35,992 nt of DNA, taken from assembly GCA_003230915.1 (NCBI GenBank), contig QIHI01000129.1, positions 1-35,992 on the forward strand. Direction: 5' to 3'. Positions 8,809-18,522 of the stretch are shown here, piece by piece. Positions within the stretch are counted from its first letter, which is position 1, and each line of letters starts with the position of its first letter. A program made the position numbers and the translations under genes. The notes under the pieces were generated by a model. It saw only the letters and a list, made by a program, of their open reading frames with translations. It ran no database searches and was not told the origin of the DNA. This DNA comes from Kiritimatiellales bacterium (GTDB lineage: Bacteria; Verrucomicrobiota; Kiritimatiellia; Kiritimatiellales; Pontiellaceae).

Positions 8809-9895
8809 GATCGATAGCCTCCTGATAGACGGATAGGGAGGAATCAGTCATTTTTTCCAGAGAAAATCGGCGGGCGATATCCGCTCGAAAGTTAGGCTTA
8901 GGGATGCCGGGAGCTACGATAAGGTCGGCGAGTTCCTGCACATCGCCTATTTCAAAGAAACGACCATTTCCCCCTTCATGGATGATATCAAGCGGGCCAC
9001 CGTGCCGGGTGGCGATGACGGGGGTATTCATGGCAAGAGCTTCGATGAGCGTAAGTCCAAAACTTTCCGGTTTCTTGGAACAGGAAACTACGATATCGCT
9101 TAAGGCATAGAGTTCCGGCATGGACGTGCAGTGTGTGATGAAATGAATGTATTCCTCCATTTTAAGTTCGGATACCAAGCGTTGCAGGCGGGTGTAGTAA
9201 TCCCGCTTGTCTGCTCGGACATTTCCGACGATCAGGCCGCGAATCTCCGGGTTGCTCTTTACAGCCACGGCAACGGCGCGGATAAAGGTTTCGTAGTCTT
9301 TGAGTTCTGTAATGCGTCCGATGGAGGTGACGACGCGTTTCCCTTGAAGATTGAATTCTAGTTTTAGAGCATCGATCTTTTGCTGATTCAGGTTTTCGGG
9401 ATCGAATCGCTCCAGGGTAATGCCGCAATGAATGACGCTAACTTTGGACTCGTCGAGCAGATAGTTCTGTTGGATATATTCCTTTACGGGATGGCTGACG
9501 CAAATAACGCGGTCGCCCTTCGTCATGATTTCGCTATATTTTCCAACGCTATTGAAGCCATGCACGGTGGTGACCCAAGGACACTTCAGCCGTTGGTTGG
9601 CTAACCAGGCCAGCCAAGCAGGAACGCGGCTATGGGCGTGGAGAAGGTCGGGCTGAAGTTTAGAGAGAGCGGTTTTTAGTCTGTGGACTCTGGCTGGAAC
9701 GGTAAGGGGATTCTTTGAGCAGATATTGAGTGTGATATGCCGACCGCCATCCTTGACGATTTGTTCAGTCAGCGTCCCTCCGTTGGAAATGACGGTGGAT
9801 TGATGGCCTCGTCCGACCAGCTCGCGGTTGAGACTGAGAACGATAGTTTCGACACCACCTTGGTTGAGTTCGGGCAGAAGATGAACAATGTGCAT
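8801..9895 (-). CDS. Glycosyltransferase family 4 (GT-B)
   Basis: MHIVHLLPELNQGGVETIVLSLNRELV; HAHSRVPAWLAW; KPESFGLTLIEALAMNTPVIATRHGGPLDII. Confidence 0.9.
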   Translation of the reverse strand: MHIVHLLPELNQGGVETIVLSLNRELVGRGHQSTVISNGGTLTEQIVKDGGRHITLNICSKNPLTVPARVHRLKTALSKLQPDLLHAHSRVPAWLAWLANQRLKCPWVTTVHGFNSVGKYSEIMTKGDRVICVSHPVKEYIQQNYLLDESKVSVIHCGITLERFDPENLNQQKIDALKLEFNLQGKRVVTSIGRITELKDYETFIRAVAVAVKSNPEIRGLIVGNVRADKRDYYTRLQRLVSELKMEEYIHFITHCTSMPELYALSDIVVSCSKKPESFGLTLIEALAMNTPVIATRHGGPLDIIHEGGNGRFFEIGDVQELADLIVAPGIPKPNFRADIARRFSLEKMTDSSLSVYQEAIDHD

Positions 9896-10026
9896 GGGGT
9901 GTAAGTTAGCAGTTCAGCAGTTTGTGCAGAATGATTAAGGGTAGAATAATTCGAAGGAACCAGGCTGCACGGGCCTCTCGAGGCATCTATTCTTTTTGCT
10001 TTCAGTTCAAGCCCCGTTTATGGAGT

Positions 10027-11835
10027 ATGGCGCGCATGAAAAAGGATGAAAATACTGTGTCTTCTGCGGCGGAAATCTACAGGAACTTGCTTCCCTTCGT
10101 TCGACCCTATCGGAAGCGACTATTGGTCGGCGTGCTCTGCGGAATCCTGCAGGGCGGCGCAACGTTCGGCATGATCGTGGCGTTGTATTGGGGGCTAGGT
10201 CTGATCTCCGGAGCGGAAGTTGGCCAAGGCGGGATTCCATCGTTCGGCGATACGGAGGGAACTGCCGGCTCTATCGGGACCAAGCGACTGGTGATGACTG
10301 TGGCGATTCTTCCGGTGGTCACGATTTTTCAAGGCCTTCTGTTCTTCGGCGGAAAGTATCTAGTGGAATGGGTGGGTAATCGGGTGGTGGCCGATCTCCG
10401 GAGCCAGCTGTTTAGTCATATTCACGCCCTTCCGATGCAATTTTTTTCTAAAAACCGGGTCGGCGAGCTCATTTCGCGTATTACTAACGATACCGCTTTG
10501 CTGACGCAACTGGTCTCGAATGTGGTGGGGGATATTATCCGCGAACCTTTCACCCTGATCGGTTCCATGGCTGCCATGTTCTATATTGATTGGAAAATTT
10601 CCATCATGGCTCTTGTGGTCTTTCCGGTCTGTATCCTGCCGGTGGTATTCCTTGGGCGGAAGGTTCGCAAGGCCTCCAAGAAGGGGCAGGAGGGCTTGGG
10701 TAACATGCTTTCCGTGGTGCAGGAATCCATCGGTGGAGCGTTGGTGGTGAAAGCTTTTCAAATGGAGAAAGAGGAGGGAAAGCGCTTTAACTTGTTCAAT
10801 ACGAAAGTATTTAAAATGGTAATGCGGCAATCGCGCGCGCGATCGATGAATGAGCCCATCATGATCTTTTTTTCCTCGATCGGCCTGTCGGGGGTCGTGG
10901 TATATGCCTTCGTGAACGATCTTTCCCTTGCGCTGCTCGTTGCCTTTGCCGGAGCGTTGATCCAAATGTATAAGCCAGCCAAGAAGCTGAGCCAGATTCA
11001 CATGCGTATTCAGCGTGCTGCTCCGGGGGTGGAACGTGTTTTCGAAGTGCTGAATGTCGATAATACGATTAACGATGCTCCCGATGCCGTTGAATTCGCT
11101 GGCGAGGTTCAGACGGTTGAGTTTAAGAAAGTGTCTTTTGCTTATGATGAAAAGAAGATTCTCGATGGGATCAATCTGCAGTCACAGGCGGGGCAGTGCA
11201 TTGCTTTTGTGGGGAGTTCTGGAGCCGGGAAAACGACGTTGGTCAATTTGATTCCACGCTTTTTCGATGTTACAGATGGGTGCATTGAGCTGAACGGGAT
11301 GGACATCCGTAAATATACGCTTGAATCGCTTCGTGGCCAGACGGGCATTGTGACTCAGGAAACCGTGCTGTTCAACCGAACTGTAGCCGAGAATATTTCC
11401 TATGGATCCGCCGATGCAACGCGGGAGCAGATCGAAAGTGCCGCTCGTCGTGCCAATGCGCACGCATTCATCCAAGAGCTGGAGAATGGGTACGATACGG
11501 TGATTGGAGAGCGAGGTTCGTTGCTGTCGGGCGGTATGGCCCAGCGCGTGGCCATTGCCCGCGCTCTGCTGAAAAACCCGCCCATCCTCATTCTCGATGA
11601 GGCGACCAGCGCACTCGATACGGAGTCGGAACGGTTGGTTCAAGGGGCTCTTGACGAGCTGATGAAGGATCGCACGGTCTTCGTGATTGCCCACCGTCTT
11701 TCAACCATCGCTCATGCCGATGTGATTATCGTTCTGGATCAAGGAAGGATCGTTGAACGTGGCACGCACGAGGAGTTGCTGGCCAGCGGCGGAAAATATA
11801 AATATCTCTACGATATCCAGTTCGCCAACATCTAG
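10027..11835 (+). CDS. MsbA-like ABC transporter (TMD-NBD fusion), probable lipid A/LPS flippase
   Basis: Walker A GSSGAGKTT, signature LLSGGMAQRVAIARALL, Walker B ILILDEATSALD, H-loop IAHRLSTI; N-terminal transmembrane domain. Start at 10027 inferred; track ORF begins 9922. Confidence 0.9.
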   Translation: MARMKKDENTVSSAAEIYRNLLPFVRPYRKRLLVGVLCGILQGGATFGMIVALYWGLGLISGAEVGQGGIPSFGDTEGTAGSIGTKRLVMTVAILPVVTIFQGLLFFGGKYLVEWVGNRVVADLRSQLFSHIHALPMQFFSKNRVGELISRITNDTALLTQLVSNVVGDIIREPFTLIGSMAAMFYIDWKISIMALVVFPVCILPVVFLGRKVRKASKKGQEGLGNMLSVVQESIGGALVVKAFQMEKEEGKRFNLFNTKVFKMVMRQSRARSMNEPIMIFFSSIGLSGVVVYAFVNDLSLALLVAFAGALIQMYKPAKKLSQIHMRIQRAAPGVERVFEVLNVDNTINDAPDAVEFAGEVQTVEFKKVSFAYDEKKILDGINLQSQAGQCIAFVGSSGAGKTTLVNLIPRFFDVTDGCIELNGMDIRKYTLESLRGQTGIVTQETVLFNRTVAENISYGSADATREQIESAARRANAHAFIQELENGYDTVIGERGSLLSGGMAQRVAIARALLKNPPILILDEATSALDTESERLVQGALDELMKDRTVFVIAHRLSTIAHADVIIVLDQGRIVERGTHEELLASGGKYKYLYDIQFANI

Positions 11836-12773
11836 ACCATGCTCCGAGTACTCTGCCTGAGGGTCTCCCCTAGGTTGATTTTGGTGGAGGCATCGCCTAG
11901 CGTTCCGTCAAAAACATGAACAGCGTTGCAGCTTTCCAATCCTTGGATAAGTTCCTCAAATTTGTTCGGGATTTTCAGTTGGCGGTTCATCAGAATGTCC
12001 ACCTTGGCGGTGCCGAAGCTGGCGCATTCGCTGATCATGGAGGCGGAGTCGCTGGTGACAAACAGGCGGTCACAGAGCTGGATAAAGGCCGGGATGGGAT
12101 TATACGGGTCGCGCGAGTTGATGAGCTTGTAGTCGAAGTCGAACCCATCGATTACGGCTTCAACTTGCTTCGAAGTTCGCCGAGAGGTTGTGATCCAACG
12201 TTCCATTCCTTCAGTTGATTCAAAGACCCGTTTCAACTGCTGTTTTATCTCAGTGGCATCCATTACGGATACGGCGTTCGACCCGCCGATGATGATGCCG
12301 ACGGCCGGTTTTTTCTGAGCGTGCGACAACTTGAATTCGTTGGTTTTTTCGTTGAAGAACGCTTCGTCCGCCACGCAGAGGTTGAGCGGGAGTTCGGTAA
12401 TATTTTTGCGGTTGGGTGGATGGTCGTAGGCTGGGCAGAAGATATGGGTGAAGTCGAGCCGGTAGCCTTTGGGGTGGAGGATGGCAAGGTTCGGCAGGCC
12501 AAGTTTTTTAGCGAGCAGCTTGTTGGCGTAGTAGGTGGTGGAACCGGTGGAAATGATGAGGGAGGGGGCGGAGATTGAAGGCTGGAGGCTGGAGGTAAGG
12601 AGGGTTTCTGTGTAGATGTTCAGATGGTCGAGGAGATAGGAGCAGGCTTTATGGATTTTGCTTTTATAGGCCACTTCAAGAATTTCATAATCCAGTCCCA
12701 GATGTTTGCAGCAGGCAATGGATTGGTTGAAATGACCGGGTTTCCCGTCGCTGACAATTAAAGCGTGTTTCAT
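11832..12773 (-). CDS. ELM1/GtrOC1-like protein (DUF1022-type)
   Basis: MKHALIVSDGKPGHFNQSIACCKHLG; IIIGGSNAV; RLFVTSDSASMISECASFGTAKVDIL. Sits next to lipid A acyltransferase. Confidence 0.75.
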   Translation of the reverse strand: MKHALIVSDGKPGHFNQSIACCKHLGLDYEILEVAYKSKIHKACSYLLDHLNIYTETLLTSSLQPSISAPSLIISTGSTTYYANKLLAKKLGLPNLAILHPKGYRLDFTHIFCPAYDHPPNRKNITELPLNLCVADEAFFNEKTNEFKLSHAQKKPAVGIIIGGSNAVSVMDATEIKQQLKRVFESTEGMERWITTSRRTSKQVEAVIDGFDFDYKLINSRDPYNPIPAFIQLCDRLFVTSDSASMISECASFGTAKVDILMNRQLKIPNKFEELIQGLESCNAVHVFDGTLGDASTKINLGETLRQSTRSMV

Positions 12774-13678
12774 TTTTTTACCTTGGGTAGCCCCCAGCGG
12801 TTATGAGCCCAGAACCATTGGTCTGGATATCGGCGAACCATCTCTTCGATAATCTGTTGGTGGACGCGGGTGAGCTCGTGAACCTGTTCCTCCATGGGTT
12901 TCCCGTTGTCGTTCCATTCAACCGGTTTGCCGATGAGTAGTCGATATTTACGAACCCCACTTTTCACCATGAAGACCGGTTGAACCACGACGCCGAAGCG
13001 AATTTGCAGGAGGGCGGCCGATCCCGTGGTAGGGGCTGGCTTCCCAAAGAGATCCACATAGATGCCTTCTGGCGGATTTAACTTTTGATCGATCAGCAAT
13101 CCGCAGATATCCCCTTTATTGATGGCCTTCATGATTCGCATCAGGGCGTTCTTTTTGTAGAAAACGCTCACGCCAAATCGCTCTCGTAATGGGCGAACAA
13201 TCCGTTCTTCCAGAAGTAGGTTGTTCCCTTTTCTCGCAATAACGTGGAGCGGTTTATCCAGATGAAGCGCGGCGTATTGTGGCATGAACTCCCAATTCCC
13301 CAAATGACCGGTAATGACGAGTAATCCTTTTTTGGAATCCGATTGGCTCTGCTTTAAATTTTTCCAATCATCTGCTTCAACCATGCCCATTAGCCGTTCA
13401 TTGGAAATCCGACGGGTCGTGATCAGCGTGTTAAGTGCCATGGATTCGGAAAGGTTGGCATAGGATCTTTTGATCAGTAATTTTCGCTCTGCAAGCGGCA
13501 TTTCTGGGAAAGCGATTTCGGTGTTGCATAGGGCCAGATTGCGGCGGCGTGCGTTGGCGGCGTAGAAGAAGAGGGCAAAGCCTTTGAACAGGGAGTAGAC
13601 CGCCGCCTCGGGGAGAATGCGGGTGAGGTTTAAAATGGAAACGGTTGCTCCATATTCTAGTTGTTCGCGCAATGCCAT
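12770..13678 (-). CDS. Lysophospholipid/lipid A acyltransferase (LpxL/HtrB family)
   Basis: GHLGNWEFMPQYAALHLDKPLHVIARKGNN; LLIDQKLNPPEGIYVDLFGKPAPTTGSAALLQIR; PDQWFWAHNRW. Confidence 0.88.
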   Translation of the reverse strand: MALREQLEYGATVSILNLTRILPEAAVYSLFKGFALFFYAANARRRNLALCNTEIAFPEMPLAERKLLIKRSYANLSESMALNTLITTRRISNERLMGMVEADDWKNLKQSQSDSKKGLLVITGHLGNWEFMPQYAALHLDKPLHVIARKGNNLLLEERIVRPLRERFGVSVFYKKNALMRIMKAINKGDICGLLIDQKLNPPEGIYVDLFGKPAPTTGSAALLQIRFGVVVQPVFMVKSGVRKYRLLIGKPVEWNDNGKPMEEQVHELTRVHQQIIEEMVRRYPDQWFWAHNRWGLPKVKK

Positions 13679-13792
13679 GCTTTTAATGGGGTTGGTTCGA
13701 AGTCGGTATTAAAGCCTGAAACAACAGATAACTGCAACTGGTTTGCCTCTTAACTTGAGCTATAGGGTATTCAACACTACATTGTCTCTTTC

Positions 13793-14935
13793 GTGGGGAG
13801 TTTGAATTTGCGCAAACTGAATCAATATTTAGTCAAGGATTACCTGATCGTTTTTGCTGTGGCGATGCTCCTGATCACCTTTGCTTTTGCCATTGGTGCG
13901 ATCTATAAGGCGATCGATATCATGGCGCGCGGGATTTCCATCGGCGTGGTCGGCCGCTTCTTCCTCTACAACATTCCCTATTCACTCGCGTATTCGATTC
14001 CCATCAGCGCACTCTTTTCCACCCTGCTTATTTTCGGGCGACTTTCCTCCGACAGCGAAATCAGCGCGATGAAGAGTAGTGGTTTAAGCATGTGGCAGAT
14101 TGCTTCACCCATTGTATTCATCTCCCTCGCGCTTTCAGGAATTTGCCTATACAACAACTGTGTCGTCTATCCATCGACCACCTATGCTAACCGGCAGCTG
14201 ATCAAGGGCATGGGACTGGAGGATCCGATCAAGTTACTGGAAGAGGGCCGGTTCATCCGTGAGTTTCCGGGCTATATGATCTACGTCGGAAAGAAAAACA
14301 AGAACCGGGTGCGTGACCTAGTCGTCTATGAAATCGACAAGGAGACGAACGAGGTTACCGGAAGTATCCGTGCGGGGAGTGGAATCTTGACGGCCGATAA
14401 GGAAAAGGCCGAGCTGAAAATCGACCTCTTCGACGTGCGCATCGAAATTCCTGATCGCGATGCCCCCGGCGATTCCAGCAAGACCCGCTACGTCAACGCC
14501 CGCAACTACCCCATTCGACTAGATTTCAACGAACTGCTGGGAAATAAGAATGTCAGCAAGAAGCGGAAAAACATGAGCATCTTCGAGCTAGCCTACCGCA
14601 TCCGCAACCCGGAGACGGAAGATGTGCGACTAGGTAAAAAGGATCGCCGGATCGAACAAACCCGGAACCTAGTAGAGGCCAATCAGCGCATCGCTCTAGC
14701 GCTCTCGCCCTTCATGTTTGTTCTGATCGCCATTCCGTTGGGCATCACCTCGCACCGCAAGGAGTCTTCCATCGGGATGGTGATGAGCCTCGGGATCATG
14801 TTTATCTACTACATCTTCATGATCCTCTCCGATATGCTCGACAAAAGCCCGAATCTCTATCCGTGGCTCATCCCTTGGATACCGATCATGGTTGGCCAGT
14901 TCAGCGGACTTTTTCTGCTTCGCCGGGCCAACTAA
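13793..14935 (+). CDS. LptF/LptG-type (YjgP/YjgQ) LPS export permease
   Basis: LNQYLVKDYLIVFAVAMLLITFAFAIGAI...IPYSLAYSIPISALFSTLLIFGRLSSDSEISAMKSSGLSMWQIASPI; C-terminal TM segments ALALSPFMFVLIAIPLGI. GTG start at 13793 uncertain. Confidence 0.87.
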   Translation: MGSLNLRKLNQYLVKDYLIVFAVAMLLITFAFAIGAIYKAIDIMARGISIGVVGRFFLYNIPYSLAYSIPISALFSTLLIFGRLSSDSEISAMKSSGLSMWQIASPIVFISLALSGICLYNNCVVYPSTTYANRQLIKGMGLEDPIKLLEEGRFIREFPGYMIYVGKKNKNRVRDLVVYEIDKETNEVTGSIRAGSGILTADKEKAELKIDLFDVRIEIPDRDAPGDSSKTRYVNARNYPIRLDFNELLGNKNVSKKRKNMSIFELAYRIRNPETEDVRLGKKDRRIEQTRNLVEANQRIALALSPFMFVLIAIPLGITSHRKESSIGMVMSLGIMFIYYIFMILSDMLDKSPNLYPWLIPWIPIMVGQFSGLFLLRRAN

Positions 14936-15174
14936 GCCGAATCGATGCGTTCTGACTGCGGAGGCGGAGTATGGAAATACCCATCGATCGCAACAATCAA
15001 CAACAGGGGAGTCATCAGCTCCATGGACTTCTCGATTACGCCAGAAAGACTACGAGTTGAATCAGAAAGTGCACGGAAGAACAAATAGCCTCCGCAAAAT
15101 TCTAGAATTCATTGGCGGATCGCTATTCGACCGCAAGGCCGCTCAACCGGTAGGGAAAGACCCCGTCGGATAAA

Positions 15175-15765
15175 TTAAATAAATTTCGCTTCTGCTTTTG
15201 AAATTGACCCCGAATAAAAAGCCGCAGGAAGAAAGAGAGAGTATCCAATCGTTTCAAGGATTTCCTCCCAAAACTTTCCATGTCTAGCCATGACCGCCTC
15301 GTGATCGAATAAAGATCCCAAAAGTAGCAGGGTCACAGCGGCCAACATAAAAGCAGCCGTGCGTGACCGCGCAATCCTTCCAACAGAATTTTTTAGCGCT
15401 GGATACGACCTTATCGCCAGCACACAAAGAGCAATCCAACCAAAGCCCATAATCAGGTTTCGACCCATGCCGCTACCCACCCAAATCAGCCATTGCGGCA
15501 CCGCAAGCTTTTCGATATCCAGCTCCCGAAAAATGATCGACGGGCTCAACCATGCCCCCATCCAAGGGATCAAGCGGTAGTTTTGCTCCACTCGGAAAGA
15601 TTGTACCACGAAAATAAGGCCGCTTAGCAACAGCAGCGCAACCTGCGTATTTTCGATCACGCCATTCTCCTCTGCCAGCTCACCGGCACCTCCGGCGAGC
15701 GATGGGGCCACCAGAAAAAAAATCAGCCCTAGCGACCAATAAAATACTTTTTGTCTAAAATTCAT
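15175..15765 (-). CDS. Hypothetical integral membrane protein
   Basis: 196 aa ORF with several hydrophobic segments and N-terminal signal/TM segment; no confident family. Confidence 0.6.
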   Translation of the reverse strand: MNFRQKVFYWSLGLIFFLVAPSLAGGAGELAEENGVIENTQVALLLLSGLIFVVQSFRVEQNYRLIPWMGAWLSPSIIFRELDIEKLAVPQWLIWVGSGMGRNLIMGFGWIALCVLAIRSYPALKNSVGRIARSRTAAFMLAAVTLLLLGSLFDHEAVMARHGKFWEEILETIGYSLFLPAAFYSGSISKAEAKFI

Positions 15766-15889
15766 GAGGGTGTTTTTAAAGCAAATCGATGTTAATTAAA
15801 GGCTCTTCTGTTTTTTTTATGGTAGACTGCAAATTAAAATGTCCCGTTTGGAAATCGAGTACCCCATGCCCGACACGAAGTAAGGCTGG

Positions 15890-16385
15890 CGCAAGGTGAC
15901 GGCAATGAACCTTTCTTCAATTCATCACAAACGAGGGATAGGAACATCGAAGAGCGACCTAGTGGTCGGCGGGGAAGGGGTCGGAAGCGCCGCTCTACTC
16001 ACTCGGATTGCGCGTAAGAGCAGAAAACGAATTATCCGCAAGATCAAGGAGAAGGCCCCGGCTGCGGTGAAGCGGTCTATCCATGGCATAGACGTTTCAT
16101 GGGAAAGGAGGCGTTCAAGTCCATCACAGCAGACAACGGTAGTGAGTTCCTCGATAACGTGGCGTTGGAAGCATCTATATTCGGCAACTCGACCAGACCC
16201 CCCCCTCTATTATGTGCATTCCTATTCGTCTTGGGAGCGGGGCTGTAACGCGAATACCCATCGGATGATTCGCCGATTCATCCCCAAAGGGAAGTGAGAG
16301 AAGCAAATGCACCCACACCGTCATTCAAGAGACCGAGAACTGGATCAAGTCGGTATCCCCGAAAGATACTGAATTTTAAACCACA
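15890..16385 (+). mobile_element. Degraded IS30-family transposase remnant (catalytic and C-terminal part)
   Basis: Frame pieces: DLVVGGEGVGSAALLTRIARKSRKRIIRKI; FKSITADNGSEFLDNVALEASIFG; HSYSSWERGCNANTHRMIRRFIPKGK; WIKS + YPRKILNF. All match IS30 transposase order but lie in different frames. Confidence 0.78.
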
Positions 16386-16635
16386 GAAGAGTTGTTCATT
16401 CAGGAGATCGCGGTATGAGATGCATCTGGCTTAGAACAGTTGGACATTTTAATTTTCAGCCTACCTACTCTTATTACGACCCTTCTTATTGTCTTGGGGG
16501 CTTGCCTTCGATCATGGCTCCACGTATGTTGTTTCCCGCTGTGCTAGATGGGCGTTTAGCGGTCGTCTGTAACCTGCAATCCGCTATAGCAGGATTGAAT
16601 TCCCCTACGAGGTAGAAGGCCGGCGGTAATCTTTG

Positions 16636-16760
16636 GTGGAACGTGTTGAAGCGATGGCTTTTGGGTGACGAGAACGGGCAAACCCCGTCAGGGTCGGAAG
16701 GCAGCAGCGGTAAACTTTGTTTTTTCGGGTGCCGAAATGTCCGGAGTGGAGCGCAAAACC
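16636..16760 (+). ncRNA. ffs: Bacterial signal recognition particle RNA (4.5S/small SRP type); ends approximate
   Basis: Conserved core GGGCAAACCCCGTCAGGGTCGGAAGGCAGCAGCGGTAA...CGGGTGCCG, directly upstream of dnaX, a common location. Confidence 0.85.
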
Positions 16761-16830
16761 AAAACCTTTGCTGCAGGTCGGCTATCGATCAGGGGTGCAC
16801 AGCACTAATCTTTGAGTGGAAATTCAATTC

Positions 16831-18477
16831 ATGGCCTACGAAGTACTAGCACGAAAATGGCGTCCGCAACAGTTTGCCGATGTGGTCGGGCAGGAGCACG
16901 TCACTAAAACGCTGACTAATGCCATCGAGACCGACCGCGTGGCGCACGCCTATATCTTCATCGGTTCTCGAGGAATCGGCAAGACGACCTCCGCGCGTAT
17001 TCTCGCCAAAGCACTTAATTGCAAAAAAGGCCCAACCCCCTATCCGTGCGATAAATGCGACTCCTGCAAAGAGATCATGGCCGGAAATAACCTCGATGTG
17101 ATCGAAATCGATGGAGCCTCCAATAACGGGGTCGATCAGGTTCGTGATCTACGGGACAACGCTCGCTATTCTCCGGCCCACAGTCTGTTCAAAATCTATA
17201 TCATCGATGAAGTACACATGCTCTCCACCGCCGCGTTCAATGCACTGCTCAAAACACTTGAAGAGCCGCCGTCGCACGTCAAATTCATCTTTGCCACCAC
17301 CGACGCTCATAAGATTTTGCCGACCATCCTATCTCGTTGCCAGCGCTTTGATCTCCGCCGCATTTCCGTGCAGGACATCGTCGACCGCCTGCGGAAGGGA
17401 TGCAACGAAGAGGGAGTCACGATTTCAGAAGATGCCCTGCTGGCCATTGCGCGCGGAGCCGAAGGCGGTTTGCGTGATGCCGAATCCGCACTTGACCAAA
17501 TCATCTCCTTCCGCGGAAAAGAGATCGAAGAAGAAGATGTGCTTACCGTCTTCGGCCTTGTGTCGCGTCATGTACTCGAAAACATGACCGCCGCAATTCT
17601 CAAGTCCGACGTTCCAGGTATTATTAACATTGTTGCCGAGATGGATCGTGTGGGAAAAGACCTCCAGCGTGTGGTGATGGAGCTGCTCGAACACTTTCGC
17701 AACTTACTCGTCGTACTCTATGCTGGCCAAGGTGCATCCACCCTTGAATTACCAGAAACGCAGATGAAGTTCTATACCGGTCTCGCGTCGGAAACCGAGG
17801 CAGGCCGCGTACTTCGTGTCATCGATGCACTGGTTGAAACCGATGGCCGGATGCGCTATGCACTCTCGAAGAAAACGCTGCTCGAAACCGGCCTGATTTG
17901 CTGCTCGCGCGCGGCCGAAACTACAACGATCAATGAACTGCTCAAACAAGTGGTCGAATTAAAAAAAAACTTTAAATCTGGCGAAGCCGCCTCTGGTGTA
18001 GTTGCCGAGACCTCGGCGCAGAACTACTCCGCCGAACCGCAAAAAAAAAAGCGACCCCCAAAGAATGAAGTCGCCCTCCTGCTAAAAAGCTGGCACGACA
18101 TTATCGACCATATCTCAAAAGCTGATCCGCTTTCCCGCCGTTATTTTCTCGATACCATCCCGTTGCGAACGGATGCTACGCATCTGGTGGTAGGTTTTGA
18201 TCTTGAATTTTTCGATGAACTGGATCGCTTCGACACCCCTCGTACCAAACTGACCTTGGCGAGGGAGGTGGAAAAGTATGTAGGGCGGATGCTCGGCGTG
18301 TCATTCGAGCCGATCAAGCCCGGTCAACACCAACCGCTTCCGGCAGACCACGTGGTTCCCGCCGTTAGCGGCGATCTGACGAAGGCTCAGTCTGGCGAGG
18401 CAAAATGGTACGCGAATCCCGTTGTGAAAACAGTGGTGGAAGCCTTTAATGGCGAGATTTCCGATATACGAGAATAG
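16831..18477 (+). CDS. dnaX: DNA polymerase III subunit gamma/tau
   Basis: MAYEVLARKWRPQQFADVVGQEHVTKTLTNAI; GSRGIGKTTSARILAKALNC; zinc Cys motif CDKCDSC; HMLSTAAFNALLKTLEEPPSHVKFIFATT. ATG 16831 preferred over GTG 16816. Confidence 0.96.
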   Translation: MAYEVLARKWRPQQFADVVGQEHVTKTLTNAIETDRVAHAYIFIGSRGIGKTTSARILAKALNCKKGPTPYPCDKCDSCKEIMAGNNLDVIEIDGASNNGVDQVRDLRDNARYSPAHSLFKIYIIDEVHMLSTAAFNALLKTLEEPPSHVKFIFATTDAHKILPTILSRCQRFDLRRISVQDIVDRLRKGCNEEGVTISEDALLAIARGAEGGLRDAESALDQIISFRGKEIEEEDVLTVFGLVSRHVLENMTAAILKSDVPGIINIVAEMDRVGKDLQRVVMELLEHFRNLLVVLYAGQGASTLELPETQMKFYTGLASETEAGRVLRVIDALVETDGRMRYALSKKTLLETGLICCSRAAETTTINELLKQVVELKKNFKSGEAASGVVAETSAQNYSAEPQKKKRPPKNEVALLLKSWHDIIDHISKADPLSRRYFLDTIPLRTDATHLVVGFDLEFFDELDRFDTPRTKLTLAREVEKYVGRMLGVSFEPIKPGQHQPLPADHVVPAVSGDLTKAQSGEAKWYANPVVKTVVEAFNGEISDIRE

Positions 18478-18522
18478 AAATAAAACTAAGGACTAGGCAC
18501 TAAAAGCCAAGGACGAATCAAT

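Noticed and set aside
10360-11001. 213-aa minus-strand ORF inside the ABC exporter
   Set aside because: Antisense to a strongly supported CDS; composition is that of a mirrored coding frame.
11182-11694. 170-aa minus-strand ORF
   Set aside because: Antisense to the ATP-binding domain of the MsbA-like gene.
16643-16849. 68-aa ORF on + strand
   Set aside because: Overlaps the SRP RNA and the start of dnaX; no coding signature.
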